A stretch of DNA of 64,000 nucleotides from VRUE01 sp963715455 (lineage in GTDB: Bacteria; Actinomycetota; Thermoleophilia; Solirubrobacterales; 70-9), in NCBI GenBank assembly GCA_963715455.1, contig OY970245.1:1860001-1924000 (forward strand), in the 5' to 3' direction. The notes below the pieces were generated by a model that saw only the letters and a program-made list of their open reading frames with translations, was not told the origin of the DNA and did not search any database. The stretch's first letter is position 1, and every line of letters begins with the position of its first letter. A program made the translations under genes and the position numbers. Of the stretch, positions 49,788-57,901 are shown one piece after another.

Positions 49788-50929
49788 ACCCGTGCCAACC
49801 CCCCGACCGCTTCTTCGGTGCGGCGGCGCGCCTCGGCATCGACGGCGAAGAGGTCCTCGAAGTGAGTCGGCTGCAGGGGCGGCATCGCCTCCAGCACCGT
49901 CGCGATCGCCGCGGGGATCGCTGTGAAGCCGATCCTGCCGTCGAGAAAGGCAGCGACGGCCACCTCATCCGCGGCATTGAGCACACACGGGGCGGTCCCC
50001 CCCGCTCTGCCGGCGTCCAGGGCAATGCGCAGGCAGGCAAACGTCTCCAGGTCGGGCGCCTCGAAGCGGAGCTCGCCGAGAGTGGCAAGGTCGAGTCGCG
50101 GCACGTCGACGTCGGCGCGTTCGGGGTAGTGCAGCGCGTAGGAGATCGGTACCCGCATGTCGGGGTGGCCGAGGTGGGCCAGCGTCGCCCCATCGTTGAG
50201 GTCGATCAGCGAGTGGACGATCGACTGTGGGTGGACGACGACCTCGATGCGCTCGAAGGGCACGCCGAAGAGGTGGTGCGCCTCGATCGCCTCGAAGCCC
50301 TTGTTCATCAAGGTCGCCGAGTCGATCGTGATGCGCCCGCCCATGCTCCAGGTTGGGTGGGCCAGAGCCTCCTCGATCGTCACACCGTCGAGGTCGGTGC
50401 GGCCACGAAACGGCCCACCTGAGGCGGTCAGCACGAGGCGGTCGACTGTTCCCGGCCGCTCGGCGCCGATCAGCTGGAAGAGCGCCGAGTGCTCGGAGTC
50501 AACCGGCAGCAGGCGGGCGCCGGTCGCCTCAGCCAGCGCCATGGTCAGCTCGCCGCCGATCACGAGGCTCTCCTTGTTGGCAAGCGCCACGTCAATGCCC
50601 TCGCCGAGGGCGACGATAGTCGGCCCCAGACCGGCTGCGCCGACAATCCCGTTGAGGACAAGGTCCGCTTCGGCCGAAACGATCAGCTCGCGGATACCCT
50701 GCTCGCCGGCGAGCACCTTGCCGTCCCAGGCGGTCTCAGCCGCGCGCGCCGCCCCGGGGTCGGAGAAGGCGACTGTGCCGACGCTGTGCTCGGCAGCTTG
50801 CGCCAGCGCCCGCTCCCAGCTCGAGCCGGCAGCGAGCCCCACTACCTCGAGCTCCCCCGAGGCGGCAACGATCTCCAGCGCCTGGGTGCCGATCGAGCCG
50901 GTGCTGCCGAGAATGACCAGCTTCTTCAT
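49784..50929 (-). CDS. dxr: 1-deoxy-D-xylulose-5-phosphate reductoisomerase
   Basis: Second step of the MEP pathway: converts DXP to MEP with NADPH. The 381-residue protein shows the cofactor motif LGSTGSIGTQAL, ANKESLVIGGEL, the metal/substrate region VDSEHSALFQ, TASGGPFRGR, HPTWSMGGRITIDSATLMNKGFE (in two runs) and VVVHPQSIVHSL. A TAGACT box lies 7 bases before the ATG. Confidence 0.95.
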   Translation of the reverse strand: MKKLVILGSTGSIGTQALEIVAASGELEVVGLAAGSSWERALAQAAEHSVGTVAFSDPGAARAAETAWDGKVLAGEQGIRELIVSAEADLVLNGIVGAAGLGPTIVALGEGIDVALANKESLVIGGELTMALAEATGARLLPVDSEHSALFQLIGAERPGTVDRLVLTASGGPFRGRTDLDGVTIEEALAHPTWSMGGRITIDSATLMNKGFEAIEAHHLFGVPFERIEVVVHPQSIVHSLIDLNDGATLAHLGHPDMRVPISYALHYPERADVDVPRLDLATLGELRFEAPDLETFACLRIALDAGRAGGTAPCVLNAADEVAVAAFLDGRIGFTAIPAAIATVLEAMPPLQPTHFEDLFAVDAEARRRTEEAVGGLARV

Positions 50930-50936
50930 CTACCGC

Positions 50937-50942
50937 AGTCTA
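50937..50942 (-). promoter_or_regulatory. Candidate -10 box of dxr (leaderless type)
   Basis: TAGACT on the minus strand, 7 bases before the ATG at 50929, in the 19-base gap after cdsA. Confidence 0.45.
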
Positions 50943-50948
50943 GGTAGC

Positions 50949-51839
50949 TCAGTAGACCAGCTGGACGGAGAGGTAGTAGCCGACGACGATCGTGAAGAAG
51001 ACGGCGTCGAGACGGTCGAGGATGCCACCGTGGGGGCCGAAGAGGGTGCCGGTGTCCTTCTTGCCCAGGTCACGCTTCAGCATCGACTCGAAGAGGTCGC
51101 CGACCGGGGCGATAGCGGCCACCGCGGCGCCGATGATCAGCGCGTCCACCCCGGAGAGCCAGTCCTGGTAGAGACCGGCGAACCAGAAGGCCATCGTGCC
51201 GATCAGGAAGCCGCCGATCAGCCCCTCGAGCGTCTTGTTGGGCGAGAGGCTGGGGGCGATCTTGTGCGAGCCGAACATGCGGCCGGTGGCGTAGGCGCCG
51301 GTGTCGGTGGCGAAGGTGCCGACCAGCACGTCGACGAGCAGCGCCGCGCCGTGGTCGGGCAGATCGCGCAGCAGCACGGCGTGGACCAACGGGATGCCAA
51401 TCCAGACGATACCCAGCAACGTCACCCCCATCGACATCGTGATCCCGTCGCGGTGATGGCGATCGGCGCCAAAGGCAAAGAGCACCGGGAAGGAGGCAGC
51501 GATCACGAGCAGCACGTTGAAAGCCGTGCCGAAGTGGGCGGCAACGATCAACGCGGTCACGCTCAGGTAGGCAGCGCGCTGGACCGGGCGCTGCGCGCTG
51601 GTCATCGACAGGAACTCGCGCAGGCAGAGGATGCCAATGGCGATCATCGCCGCCGTGAAGACGGGGCCGCCGGCGACCGTTATCGCGATCGCGAAGATCC
51701 CCCAAGGGATCGCAAAAAGAACGCGCTTCAGCGTCTCGCCGCTCCGCGCCCCCCTGCGACGGCGACGCCGCGGTGGACGCGGCGGCCGTTTGGGCTGCGG
51801 CTCGGAATCGAGCAGGTCGTCGTCGAAGAGGTCCTGCAT
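50949..51839 (-). CDS. cdsA: Phosphatidate cytidylyltransferase
   Basis: Makes CDP-diacylglycerol, precursor of all phospholipids and substrate for PgsA nearby. The 296-residue membrane protein has eight or so hydrophobic helices after a basic, arginine-rich N-terminus (PKRPPRPPRRRRRRGARSGE) and the family signature VGDLFESMLKRDLGKKDTG followed by GPHGGILDRLDA. It abuts the uppS stop exactly. Confidence 0.94.
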   Translation of the reverse strand: MQDLFDDDLLDSEPQPKRPPRPPRRRRRRGARSGETLKRVLFAIPWGIFAIAITVAGGPVFTAAMIAIGILCLREFLSMTSAQRPVQRAAYLSVTALIVAAHFGTAFNVLLVIAASFPVLFAFGADRHHRDGITMSMGVTLLGIVWIGIPLVHAVLLRDLPDHGAALLVDVLVGTFATDTGAYATGRMFGSHKIAPSLSPNKTLEGLIGGFLIGTMAFWFAGLYQDWLSGVDALIIGAAVAAIAPVGDLFESMLKRDLGKKDTGTLFGPHGGILDRLDAVFFTIVVGYYLSVQLVY

Positions 51840-52511
51840 CTAGGCCCTCGCCCCGAAACGGCGCTGGCGTGCCTCGAACTCGCTCAGGCACTCCTCTAGC
51901 GCGATCCGGCTGAAGTCAGGCCAGAGCTCGTCGCGGAAGACCAACTCGACGTAGGCGCACTGCCAGAGCAGGTAGTTGGAGATGCGCTGCTCGCCGCTCG
52001 TGCGGATCAGCAGGTCGGGGTCGTGCATCTCGGGTGCGTAGAGGTGACGGCGGAAGTCTTCCTCGCTGCCCCCCGTGAAACTGCGCGCGGCGTCGACGAT
52101 CTCCGCCCGACCGCCGTAGTTGAAGGCGACGAAGAGCACGATGCGCTCATTGCCGGCGGTCAGCTGCTCGGCCCAACTCATGCGCTCGACCAGCTCCGCC
52201 GCGACGCCCTCGCGGCGGCCGATGAAGCGCATCCGCACGCCCTCCTCGTGCAGCTCGGGCGTCTCACTCTCGATCCGTTCGCCGAACATCTCCATCAAGC
52301 CGGCGACCTCCCCCGCCGAGCGCGACCAGTTCTCGGTCGAGAAGGAGAAGACGGTGAACTCCTCGATGCCCAGCTCGACCGCGTCACGCAAACGCGCCTT
52401 GACTGTGTCGGCCCCGGCCCGGTGCCCCTCTACCGTTGGCAATCCCCGCTGCTGGGCCCAGCGCCCGTTGCCGTCGGTGATGATCGCCACGTACCGCGCG
52501 GAGGCACTCAC
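51840..52511 (-). CDS. uppS: Isoprenyl transferase (undecaprenyl diphosphate synthase)
   Basis: Cis-prenyltransferase of 223 residues that builds the C55 carrier of peptidoglycan. The magnesium aspartate is in ITDGNGRWA (D13), then VEGHRAGADT, FSTENWSRS and the C-terminal LIRTSGEQRISNYLLWQ. The residue before the active-site DGNGRWA is T, where M is common. The GTG overlaps the frr stop by four bases. Confidence 0.94.
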   Translation of the reverse strand: MSASARYVAIITDGNGRWAQQRGLPTVEGHRAGADTVKARLRDAVELGIEEFTVFSFSTENWSRSAGEVAGLMEMFGERIESETPELHEEGVRMRFIGRREGVAAELVERMSWAEQLTAGNERIVLFVAFNYGGRAEIVDAARSFTGGSEEDFRRHLYAPEMHDPDLLIRTSGEQRISNYLLWQCAYVELVFRDELWPDFSRIALEECLSEFEARQRRFGARA

Positions 52512-53071
52512 ACCTCCAGGATCTCCTCTTCCTTCCCCTTGAGCAGCGAATCGATCTCGGCGATCGCCTCGTCGGTCTGCTTCTGCAGGGCGGCCTCGGC
52601 GCGGCGCTCGTCGTCCTCGCCCGCTTCACCCTCTTTCTTCAGCTCGCGCAGGTCGTGCATTACATCGCGGCGGATGTTGCGGACCGCGACGCGCCCCTCC
52701 TCGGCGACGCCGTGCACCACCTTGACCATCTCGCGGCGCCGCTCCTCGGTCAGCTCGGGGACCTGCAGGCGGACGACGTTGCCATCGTTGCTCGGCGTCA
52801 GGCCGATATCGGAGTCCTGGATCGCCTTCTCGATCGCCCCGATCGAGGACTTGTCGAAGGGCGTGATCGTCAAGAGGCGGGCGTCCGATGTGGCCACATT
52901 GGCGAGCTGCTTGAGCGGGGTCTGAGCCCCGTAGTAATCGACGACGATGCGATCGAGCAGGTGCGGCGAAGCGCGGCCGGTGCGCACCGTGGCCAGCTCG
53001 CCGCGGCTCGATTCGACCGACTTGGCCATGCGCTCCTTGGCGTCTTCGAGCAGTTCGTCGATCAGCTCCAC
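52508..53071 (-). CDS. frr: Ribosome recycling factor
   Basis: Separates ribosomal subunits with EF-G after termination. The 187-residue protein begins VELIDELLEDAKERMAKSVE and contains RTGRASPHLLDRIVVDYYG, TPLKQLANV and the C-terminal helix ELTEERRREMVK. The GTG at 53071 is chosen because it gives the typical 185-residue length and has AGGAG 6 bases upstream. An upstream in-frame TTG at 53092 would add seven residues. Confidence 0.95.
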   Translation of the reverse strand: MELIDELLEDAKERMAKSVESSRGELATVRTGRASPHLLDRIVVDYYGAQTPLKQLANVATSDARLLTITPFDKSSIGAIEKAIQDSDIGLTPSNDGNVVRLQVPELTEERRREMVKVVHGVAEEGRVAVRNIRRDVMHDLRELKKEGEAGEDDERRAEAALQKQTDEAIAEIDSLLKGKEEEILEV

Positions 53072-53088
53072 CGGGGCTCCTGTCCTCG

Positions 53089-53823
53089 TCAACCGGCAGG
53101 CGCGCTGGAGACCAGCGTGCCTACCCTCTCGCCGCTGACGATCCTATCTATGTTGCCTGCGTCCCCCATGTTGAAGACGTAGATCGGCAGGTCGTTGTCC
53201 ATGCAAAGCGAGAGCGCCGTCGAATCCATCACCTTGAGCTCGCGCTCGATCGCTTCGCGGTGGCTGATCTGGGCGATGAACTTGGCGTCCGGATTGGTCG
53301 CTGGATCTGAGTCGTAGACCCCCTCCACCCCGTTCTTCGCCATGAGGATTGCTTCGGCGTGGATCTCCAATGCACGCAGCGCCGCGGCGGTGTCGGTGGT
53401 GAAGAACGGGTTGCCGGTGCCAGCCGCAAAAATCACTACGCGGCCCTTCTCGAGGTGGCGCATGGCGCGGCGGCGAATGTAGGGCTCGGCCACCTCCTTT
53501 ACGTCAAGCGCCGAGAGGACCCGCGTGTACTGCCCCATCTTCTCCAGGGCGTCCTGCAGGGTGAGCGCGTTGAGCACCGTAGCCATCATCCCCATGTAGT
53601 CCCCGGTCGCCCGGTCCATGCCCTCAGCCGCCGCCGCCAGGCCGCGGTAGATGTTGCCGGCGCCAACGACGATCGCCACCTCGACGCCGTTGCCGCGGAT
53701 CGCGGCGATCTGCTCGGCGATGCGCTTCACCTCGGTCGCATCCGTGCCGTAGGAGAGATCGCCCATCAGCGCCTCGCCCGAGAGCTTCAGCAGGATGCGC
53801 TTGAACTGGGGATCGGCGGCCAT
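53089..53823 (-). CDS. pyrH: Uridylate kinase
   Basis: UMP kinase of 244 residues from the amino-acid kinase fold. It starts FKRILLKLSGEALMG and shows IVVGAGNIYRG, DYMGMMATVLNALTLQ, GTGNPFFTTDTAAALRA, AEAILMAKNGVEGVYDSDP and MDSTALSLCMDNDLPI. The ATG at 53823 is fixed by homology. The reading extends upstream into tsf but without conservation. It lies in the canonical tsf-pyrH-frr order. Confidence 0.96.
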   Translation of the reverse strand: MAADPQFKRILLKLSGEALMGDLSYGTDATEVKRIAEQIAAIRGNGVEVAIVVGAGNIYRGLAAAAEGMDRATGDYMGMMATVLNALTLQDALEKMGQYTRVLSALDVKEVAEPYIRRRAMRHLEKGRVVIFAAGTGNPFFTTDTAAALRALEIHAEAILMAKNGVEGVYDSDPATNPDAKFIAQISHREAIERELKVMDSTALSLCMDNDLPIYVFNMGDAGNIDRIVSGERVGTLVSSAPAG

Positions 53824-53836
53824 CTCGGCCGCGAGC

Positions 53837-54439
53837 CTACTCGCCAACGCGGAAATAGGCGAAGCGGGCGATGCGGATGTTCTCCCCCGTCTTGGCGGCA
53901 AACTCCTGGCGCAGCTCCTCGATCGACTTCGAGTCGTGCTTCTCGGCGTTGACGTGAGCCTGGTCGAGCAGGGCAACTTCTTGACCCCACTTCTTAAGCT
54001 GGCCCTCGACGATCTTCTCGACCACGTTGTCGGGCTTGCCTTCCTCGCGCGCCTTCTCCTCAAAGACGCGCTTCTCGGTCTCGCGCTCGGCCTCGGGGAT
54101 CTCCTCGATCGTTACGTACTTGGGCGCCGTCGCGGCGACGTGCAGGGCGACCTCGTAGGCGAAGGCCTTGAAGTCCTCATTGCGAGCAACGAAGTCGGTC
54201 TCGCACTGCACCTCGACCATCGCTCCAACCTTGTCGTTGGCGTGGATGTAGGAGGCGACGACGCCCTCGTCGGTACCGCGCCCTTCACGCTTGGCGGCGG
54301 AGGCCTGGCCCTTGACGCGAAGGATCTCGACCGCCCGCTCCATGTCCCCGTCGGACTCGGTGAGGGCAGCCTTGCAGTCCATCATCGCCGCGCCCGTCTG
54401 ATCACGCAGCGCCTTCACATCGGCAGCAGTAACGCTCAC
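53837..54439 (-). CDS. tsf: Elongation factor Ts
   Basis: Nucleotide exchange factor for EF-Tu. The 200-residue short form starts SVTAADVKALRDQTGAAMMD, has KAALTESDGDMERAVEILR, a core with VQCETDFVARNEDFKAFAYE and a coiled-coil tail ending GENIRIARFAYFRVGE. Short EF-Ts of this size are typical of Actinobacteria and thermophiles. The GTG overlaps the rpsB stop by four bases. Confidence 0.96.
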   Translation of the reverse strand: MSVTAADVKALRDQTGAAMMDCKAALTESDGDMERAVEILRVKGQASAAKREGRGTDEGVVASYIHANDKVGAMVEVQCETDFVARNEDFKAFAYEVALHVAATAPKYVTIEEIPEAERETEKRVFEEKAREEGKPDNVVEKIVEGQLKKWGQEVALLDQAHVNAEKHDSKSIEELRQEFAAKTGENIRIARFAYFRVGE

Positions 54440-55548
54440 GACTTCTCCTCCTCAGCTTTTTTCTCCTCGGCCGTAGCCTGCTCAGCTTTCCCCTCTGCTG
54501 GGGCGGCCTGCTCAGCCTTGGGCTCCTCCGGAGCCTTCGCCTCAGCCGCCTGAGCCTCACCCTCAGCCTTCCCTCCTGCGGGTGGCGTGGACTCGGGGGG
54601 GTCGAGAACGGGGGCTTTGCCCCCGCCCGCAGGCCCCCCCGAGGCCGCGACGGGCCCCGCGGTCGACCCGCTTGAGCCTTGATCCTTAGCCGCCTGCTGA
54701 GCCTCGGCCGCCTTCTTCGCAGTCTCAGCCTCCTCGGCCGCCTTCTTCGCAGCCTCCTCCGCCTCGACCCGCGCTTTCTCTTCCTCCTCACGCTTCTTGC
54801 GCTCTTCCTCTTCCTTTTTGCGGCGCGCCATTTCCTCGGCGATGCGCTTCTCCTCCTGCACCCGCCAGGCGCCGGCACCCTCGTCGATCGCGCCGCCGAT
54901 CGTGCCGATCACCAGCTGACAGGAACGGATCGCGTCGTCGTTGCCGGGAATCACGTAGTCGATCGGCTTCGGGTCGCAGTTGGTGTCGACCAGCCCGATG
55001 ATCGGGATGCGCAAGCGGGCCGCCTCGCGCACGGCGATCTCCTCGGTTTTGAGATCGGTAACGAAGACCGCATCGGGCAGGCGCTCCATGTCGCGCACAC
55101 CGCCCAAGTTGAACTCGAGCTTGGCGAGTTCGGCCTGCATGCCCATGCGCTCCTTGGTCGGCAGCAGATCGAGCTTGCCCTCCTCTTTCCAGGCAGTCAG
55201 CTCATGCAGGCGGGCGATGCGCGCCGACATCGTGTTGAAGTTGGTCAAAAGCCCCCCCAGCCAGCGCTGGTTGACGTAGGGCATTTGGCAGCGCTTGGCC
55301 CACTCTTCGACCGGACCGCGAGCCTGCTTCTTGGTGCCGACGAAGAGCACCGTGCCGCCGCCGCTGGCCAGCTCGCCGGCGAAGCGGCGCGCGTTCTCCA
55401 GCAGCGCCTCGGTTTGGACCAGGTCGATGATGTGGATCCCGTCCAGCTCGCCGAAGATGTAACGGCGCATGTTGGGATTCCAGCGACGCGTCTGGTGGCC
55501 GAAGTGGACTCCGGCCTCGAGCAGCTCTTTGAGGCCTGCCTCTGGCAT
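54436..55548 (-). CDS. rpsB: Ribosomal protein S2 with a long low-complexity tail
   Basis: Small-subunit protein S2. Residues 1-228 form the conserved domain (LLEAGVHFGHQTRRWNPNM, RWLGGLLTNFNT, GLVDTNCDP, YVIPGNDDA). The remaining 142 residues are an E/A/K-rich coiled extension, longer than the usual S2 tail, containing a glycine/proline insert encoded by a perfect palindrome. AAGGAG lies 8 bases before the ATG. A 130-base leader upstream may hold an autoregulatory stem. Confidence 0.96.
   Translation of the reverse strand: MPEAGLKELLEAGVHFGHQTRRWNPNMRRYIFGELDGIHIIDLVQTEALLENARRFAGELASGGGTVLFVGTKKQARGPVEEWAKRCQMPYVNQRWLGGLLTNFNTMSARIARLHELTAWKEEGKLDLLPTKERMGMQAELAKLEFNLGGVRDMERLPDAVFVTDLKTEEIAVREAARLRIPIIGLVDTNCDPKPIDYVIPGNDDAIRSCQLVIGTIGGAIDEGAGAWRVQEEKRIAEEMARRKKEEEERKKREEEEKARVEAEEAAKKAAEEAETAKKAAEAQQAAKDQGSSGSTAGPVAASGGPAGGGKAPVLDPPESTPPAGGKAEGEAQAAEAKAPEEPKAEQAAPAEGKAEQATAEEKKAEEEKS
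54592..54643. repeat. Palindrome inserted in the coding tail of rpsB
   Basis: An outer perfect 10-bp inverted repeat, CTCGGGGGGG (54592-54601) with CCCCCCCGAG (54634-54643), encloses an inner CGGGGGC-TTT-GCCCCCG hairpin (54609-54625). The in-frame translation is the glycine/proline-rich stretch near residues 302-319 of S2, which breaks an otherwise charged, helix-like tail. It looks like an extragenic palindrome that has become coding. Confidence 0.7.
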
Positions 55549-55678
55549 GGGTGAAGCTCCTTATTTGCGATGCGGTTTCCCCGTCGCCCTAGCCGGGACC
55601 CGGCGCGAAGCCGGTCAGGATCCGGAGCGGAGTCGACGGGGGTCGGTTTCCGAGCCGAGGGATTGTAGACGGGTGACG
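55549..55678 (-). promoter_or_regulatory. rpsB leader and promoter region
   Basis: Minus-strand TACAAT at 55662-55667 gives a probable transcript start near 55655 and a leader of about 105 bases. It includes a CCGGC-TTCGC-GCCGG stem-loop and other GC-rich arms. S2 operons are autoregulated in several bacteria, so a protein-binding leader is possible. No defined motif was recognised. Confidence 0.45.
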
Positions 55679-56356
55679 CTAGGCGGCGCGGGCCGCTTGC
55701 AGCGCCGCTTCGAGATCCATAGGGAGCTTCGAGTCGAAGCTCAGTTGCTCGCCATTCGCCGGATGCGTAAAGGCGAGTCGGTGGGCGTGGAGGAATTGGC
55801 GCTCGAGGCCGTACTTGGCCTCGCCACCGTAGGTGGTGTCGCCAGCAAGGGGGTGACCGATGGCGGCGAAGTGGGCGCGGATCTGGTGGGTACGGCCGGT
55901 CTCCAGGCGGGCCTCGAGGTAGGTCTCGGCGGTGAGCAGCTCGAGCACTGTGAAGTGAGTGCGCGCCTGTCGCGAGGCGGCGCCGGAGACGGCCATACGG
56001 TGACGCTGACGCGAAGCTCGCCCGATCGGCGCGTCGATCGTGCCGGTGCGCGAGCTGAGCCGTCCTTTGGCCAGCGCCAGGTAAATGCGCTCGACCTCAC
56101 GGCGCTGAACCTGGGCCTGCAGAGCCGCGTGAGCCTCATCGGTGCGAGCCACGACGAGCAGGCCGCTGGTGCCCTTGTCCAGCCGGTGCACGATGCCGGG
56201 TCGCTCGGGATCGGCGCCGCCACCGAGCAGCTCGTCCAGCTCGTCGACAAGGGTTGGGCCACGGTGTGAAGGCGCCGGATGGACGACTAGCCCGGCAGGC
56301 TTGTCAACGACAGCCAGCGCCTCGTCAACGTGGACGATGCGCAGGGCCTCACTCAC
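55679..56356 (-). CDS. RluD-like 23S rRNA pseudouridine synthase without the S4 domain
   Basis: A 225-residue pseudouridine synthase catalytic domain with the active-site aspartate in GIVHRLDKGTSGLLVVA (D60), VDKPAGLVVHPAP and GRTHQIRAHFAAIGHPLAGD. Most RluD/RluC proteins carry an N-terminal S4 RNA-binding domain and are about 300 residues or longer. Here the protein begins directly with EALRIVHVDEALAVV. The GTG at 56356 overlaps the lspA stop by 8 bases. A longer reading from 56410 lies inside lspA and adds no S4. Confidence 0.85.
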   Translation of the reverse strand: MSEALRIVHVDEALAVVDKPAGLVVHPAPSHRGPTLVDELDELLGGGADPERPGIVHRLDKGTSGLLVVARTDEAHAALQAQVQRREVERIYLALAKGRLSSRTGTIDAPIGRASRQRHRMAVSGAASRQARTHFTVLELLTAETYLEARLETGRTHQIRAHFAAIGHPLAGDTTYGGEAKYGLERQFLHAHRLAFTHPANGEQLSFDSKLPMDLEAALQAARAA

Positions 56357-56840
56357 CGTGCGTCTCCACCGGGGCAGCCGCCGCGGGCTCGCGCAGGTAG
56401 GAGATAGCAAGCACTACGACGCCAAGCGTGACCGCCACGTCGGCGAGGTTGAAGGCGGGCCAGGCGCCCAGCTTGACGTAGTCGGTGACCGCGTCGGAGC
56501 GAATCCGGTCGGCAAGGTTGCCGAGCGCGCCGCCAGCGAGCAGGCCGGCAGCGAGCCACATTCCCGGTCGGGTCGGGTCCCGCGAAAAGACGTAGGCGAC
56601 GACGAGCAGCGCCAGGCCCGTGACCAGCACCAGCCGCACGCCACCGCCGGCTGCGAGACCGAAGGCGATGCCGGTGTTGTGCGAAAGGGTCAGCTCCAGC
56701 GGACCAACGACGTCGACCACCTCACCGGGCCAGAGGTTGGCCTCGATCGCCGCCTTGGCCGCCTGGTCAAGGACGACGACCAGGCCACAGAGCGCCGTAG
56801 CGAAGCGCCAGGCCCGCCCTGTGGCGCTCCCGCCGCTCAC
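56349..56840 (-). CDS. lspA: Lipoprotein signal peptidase (signal peptidase II)
   Basis: Cleaves the signal peptides of lipid-modified prolipoproteins. The 163-residue protein has four membrane helices and the catalytic aspartates in GNLADRIRSD (D111) and FNLADVAVTLG (D134), with the preceding NTGIAFGLAAGG motif. The lipoprotein gene at 16352 is one expected substrate. The GTG overlaps yggT by four bases. Confidence 0.95.
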   Translation of the reverse strand: MSGGSATGRAWRFATALCGLVVVLDQAAKAAIEANLWPGEVVDVVGPLELTLSHNTGIAFGLAAGGGVRLVLVTGLALLVVAYVFSRDPTRPGMWLAAGLLAGGALGNLADRIRSDAVTDYVKLGAWPAFNLADVAVTLGVVVLAISYLREPAAAAPVETHGE

Positions 56841-57136
56841 CCTTCGATCGCGCCGACGACGATCACGCGAAGGATGAAGAGCGCGATCACCCCGAGAATC
56901 GGGCTGAGGTCTAGTGCGAATCCCCCGCCGCCGATCGACGGCAGCACGCGGCGGAAGAGGTTGAGGTAGGGGTCGGTGGTCTCTTTGATGAAGTCGAGCG
57001 TCGCCCGTAGGGCCCGGTTGTAGGGCATACGCGGCACCCAGGAGATCAGCACATTGAGGAAGATGAGAATGATGTAGACGGTGAACAGGGCGCCGACGTA
57101 GTCGGCCACGTCGTAGCGGGTCAGGGCGAAGATCAT
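56837..57136 (-). CDS. YggT family membrane protein
   Basis: A 99-residue protein with hydrophobic stretches at about 14-36 and 75-96 and the family motif SWVPRMPYNRALRATLDFIKE followed by PYLNLFRRVLPSIGGGGFALDLSPI (in part). YggT proteins are found next to proC and sepF in many bacteria and may act in division or osmotic response. ATGA overlap links it to proC. Confidence 0.85.
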   Translation of the reverse strand: MIFALTRYDVADYVGALFTVYIILIFLNVLISWVPRMPYNRALRATLDFIKETTDPYLNLFRRVLPSIGGGGFALDLSPILGVIALFILRVIVVGAIEG

Positions 57137-57873
57137 CCCCGCATCCTCTCCAGCGACGCCAGCACCGCCGCTTCGAAAGCCTCGCGGGCGCCCTCCCGGC
57201 CCAGTGCCTCTAGTCCCGCCTCAGTGCTTCCCCCGGGAGAGGCCACCGCCCGGCGAACCTCGTCCGGGGGCCGAAGCCGCAGCAGCTCCGCTGTGCCCGC
57301 CGCCGTCTCGGTGACCAGCTCACGGGCCAGCTCCACCTCCATGCCGTCGGCTGCACCTGCGTCAGCGATCGCCTCCACGGCCAGTGCCAGATAGGCGGGC
57401 GCGCAGCCCATTACGGCGGTCGCCGTGTCGAATTCACCGTCCTCCAGCTCGACCACGTGACCGAGACTCTGCAGCAGCTGCAGGAGGCGGGCGTCAGCCT
57501 CACCCGCCACGCAGAGCACCCCGCGGCGCACCTCCACAGCGACGTTGGGCATCACCCGCACGACCTCGGCACTGGGGAAAGCGGCTTCGACCTTCTCCAG
57601 TGGGGTCGCGCCGAGCAGCGAAACGACCAGCGTCGCCCCGCTCAACTCCTCGGCCGCCAGCTCGAGCATCGCCGGCTTCATCGCCAGCACCACTGCGTCG
57701 GCGCGCTCAACCAGCTCAGCATTTGATTGCACCGCTTCGCCTCCGACCTCCGCGGCGAGCGTCGCCGCCCGACCCGAGCCGGCATCGCTAAAGAGCATCG
57801 CGTCAACCGTGCCGACCAGGCCGCGTGCCATGGCCGCGGCCATGCTTCCCGATCCGGCGAATCCAACGATCAT
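57133..57873 (-). CDS. proC: Pyrroline-5-carboxylate reductase
   Basis: Final step of proline synthesis. The 246-residue protein has the dinucleotide motif VGFAGSGSMAAAMARGL, PNVAVEVRRGVLCVAG and the C-terminal domain with SPGGSTEAGLEALG. It is slightly short against the usual 265-280 residues. A TAGTCT box lies 8 bases before the ATG. The neighbours proC-yggT-sepF are conserved in Gram-positive division clusters. Confidence 0.93.
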   Translation of the reverse strand: MIVGFAGSGSMAAAMARGLVGTVDAMLFSDAGSGRAATLAAEVGGEAVQSNAELVERADAVVLAMKPAMLELAAEELSGATLVVSLLGATPLEKVEAAFPSAEVVRVMPNVAVEVRRGVLCVAGEADARLLQLLQSLGHVVELEDGEFDTATAVMGCAPAYLALAVEAIADAGAADGMEVELARELVTETAAGTAELLRLRPPDEVRRAVASPGGSTEAGLEALGREGAREAFEAAVLASLERMRG

Positions 57874-57881
57874 CGCCGGAG

Positions 57882-57887
57882 AGACTA
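57882..57887 (-). promoter_or_regulatory. Candidate -10 box of proC (leaderless type)
   Basis: TAGTCT on the minus strand, 8 bases before the ATG at 57873, in the 28-base gap after sepF. Confidence 0.45.
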
Positions 57888-57901
57888 GTCGGAGCTAGCT
57901 C

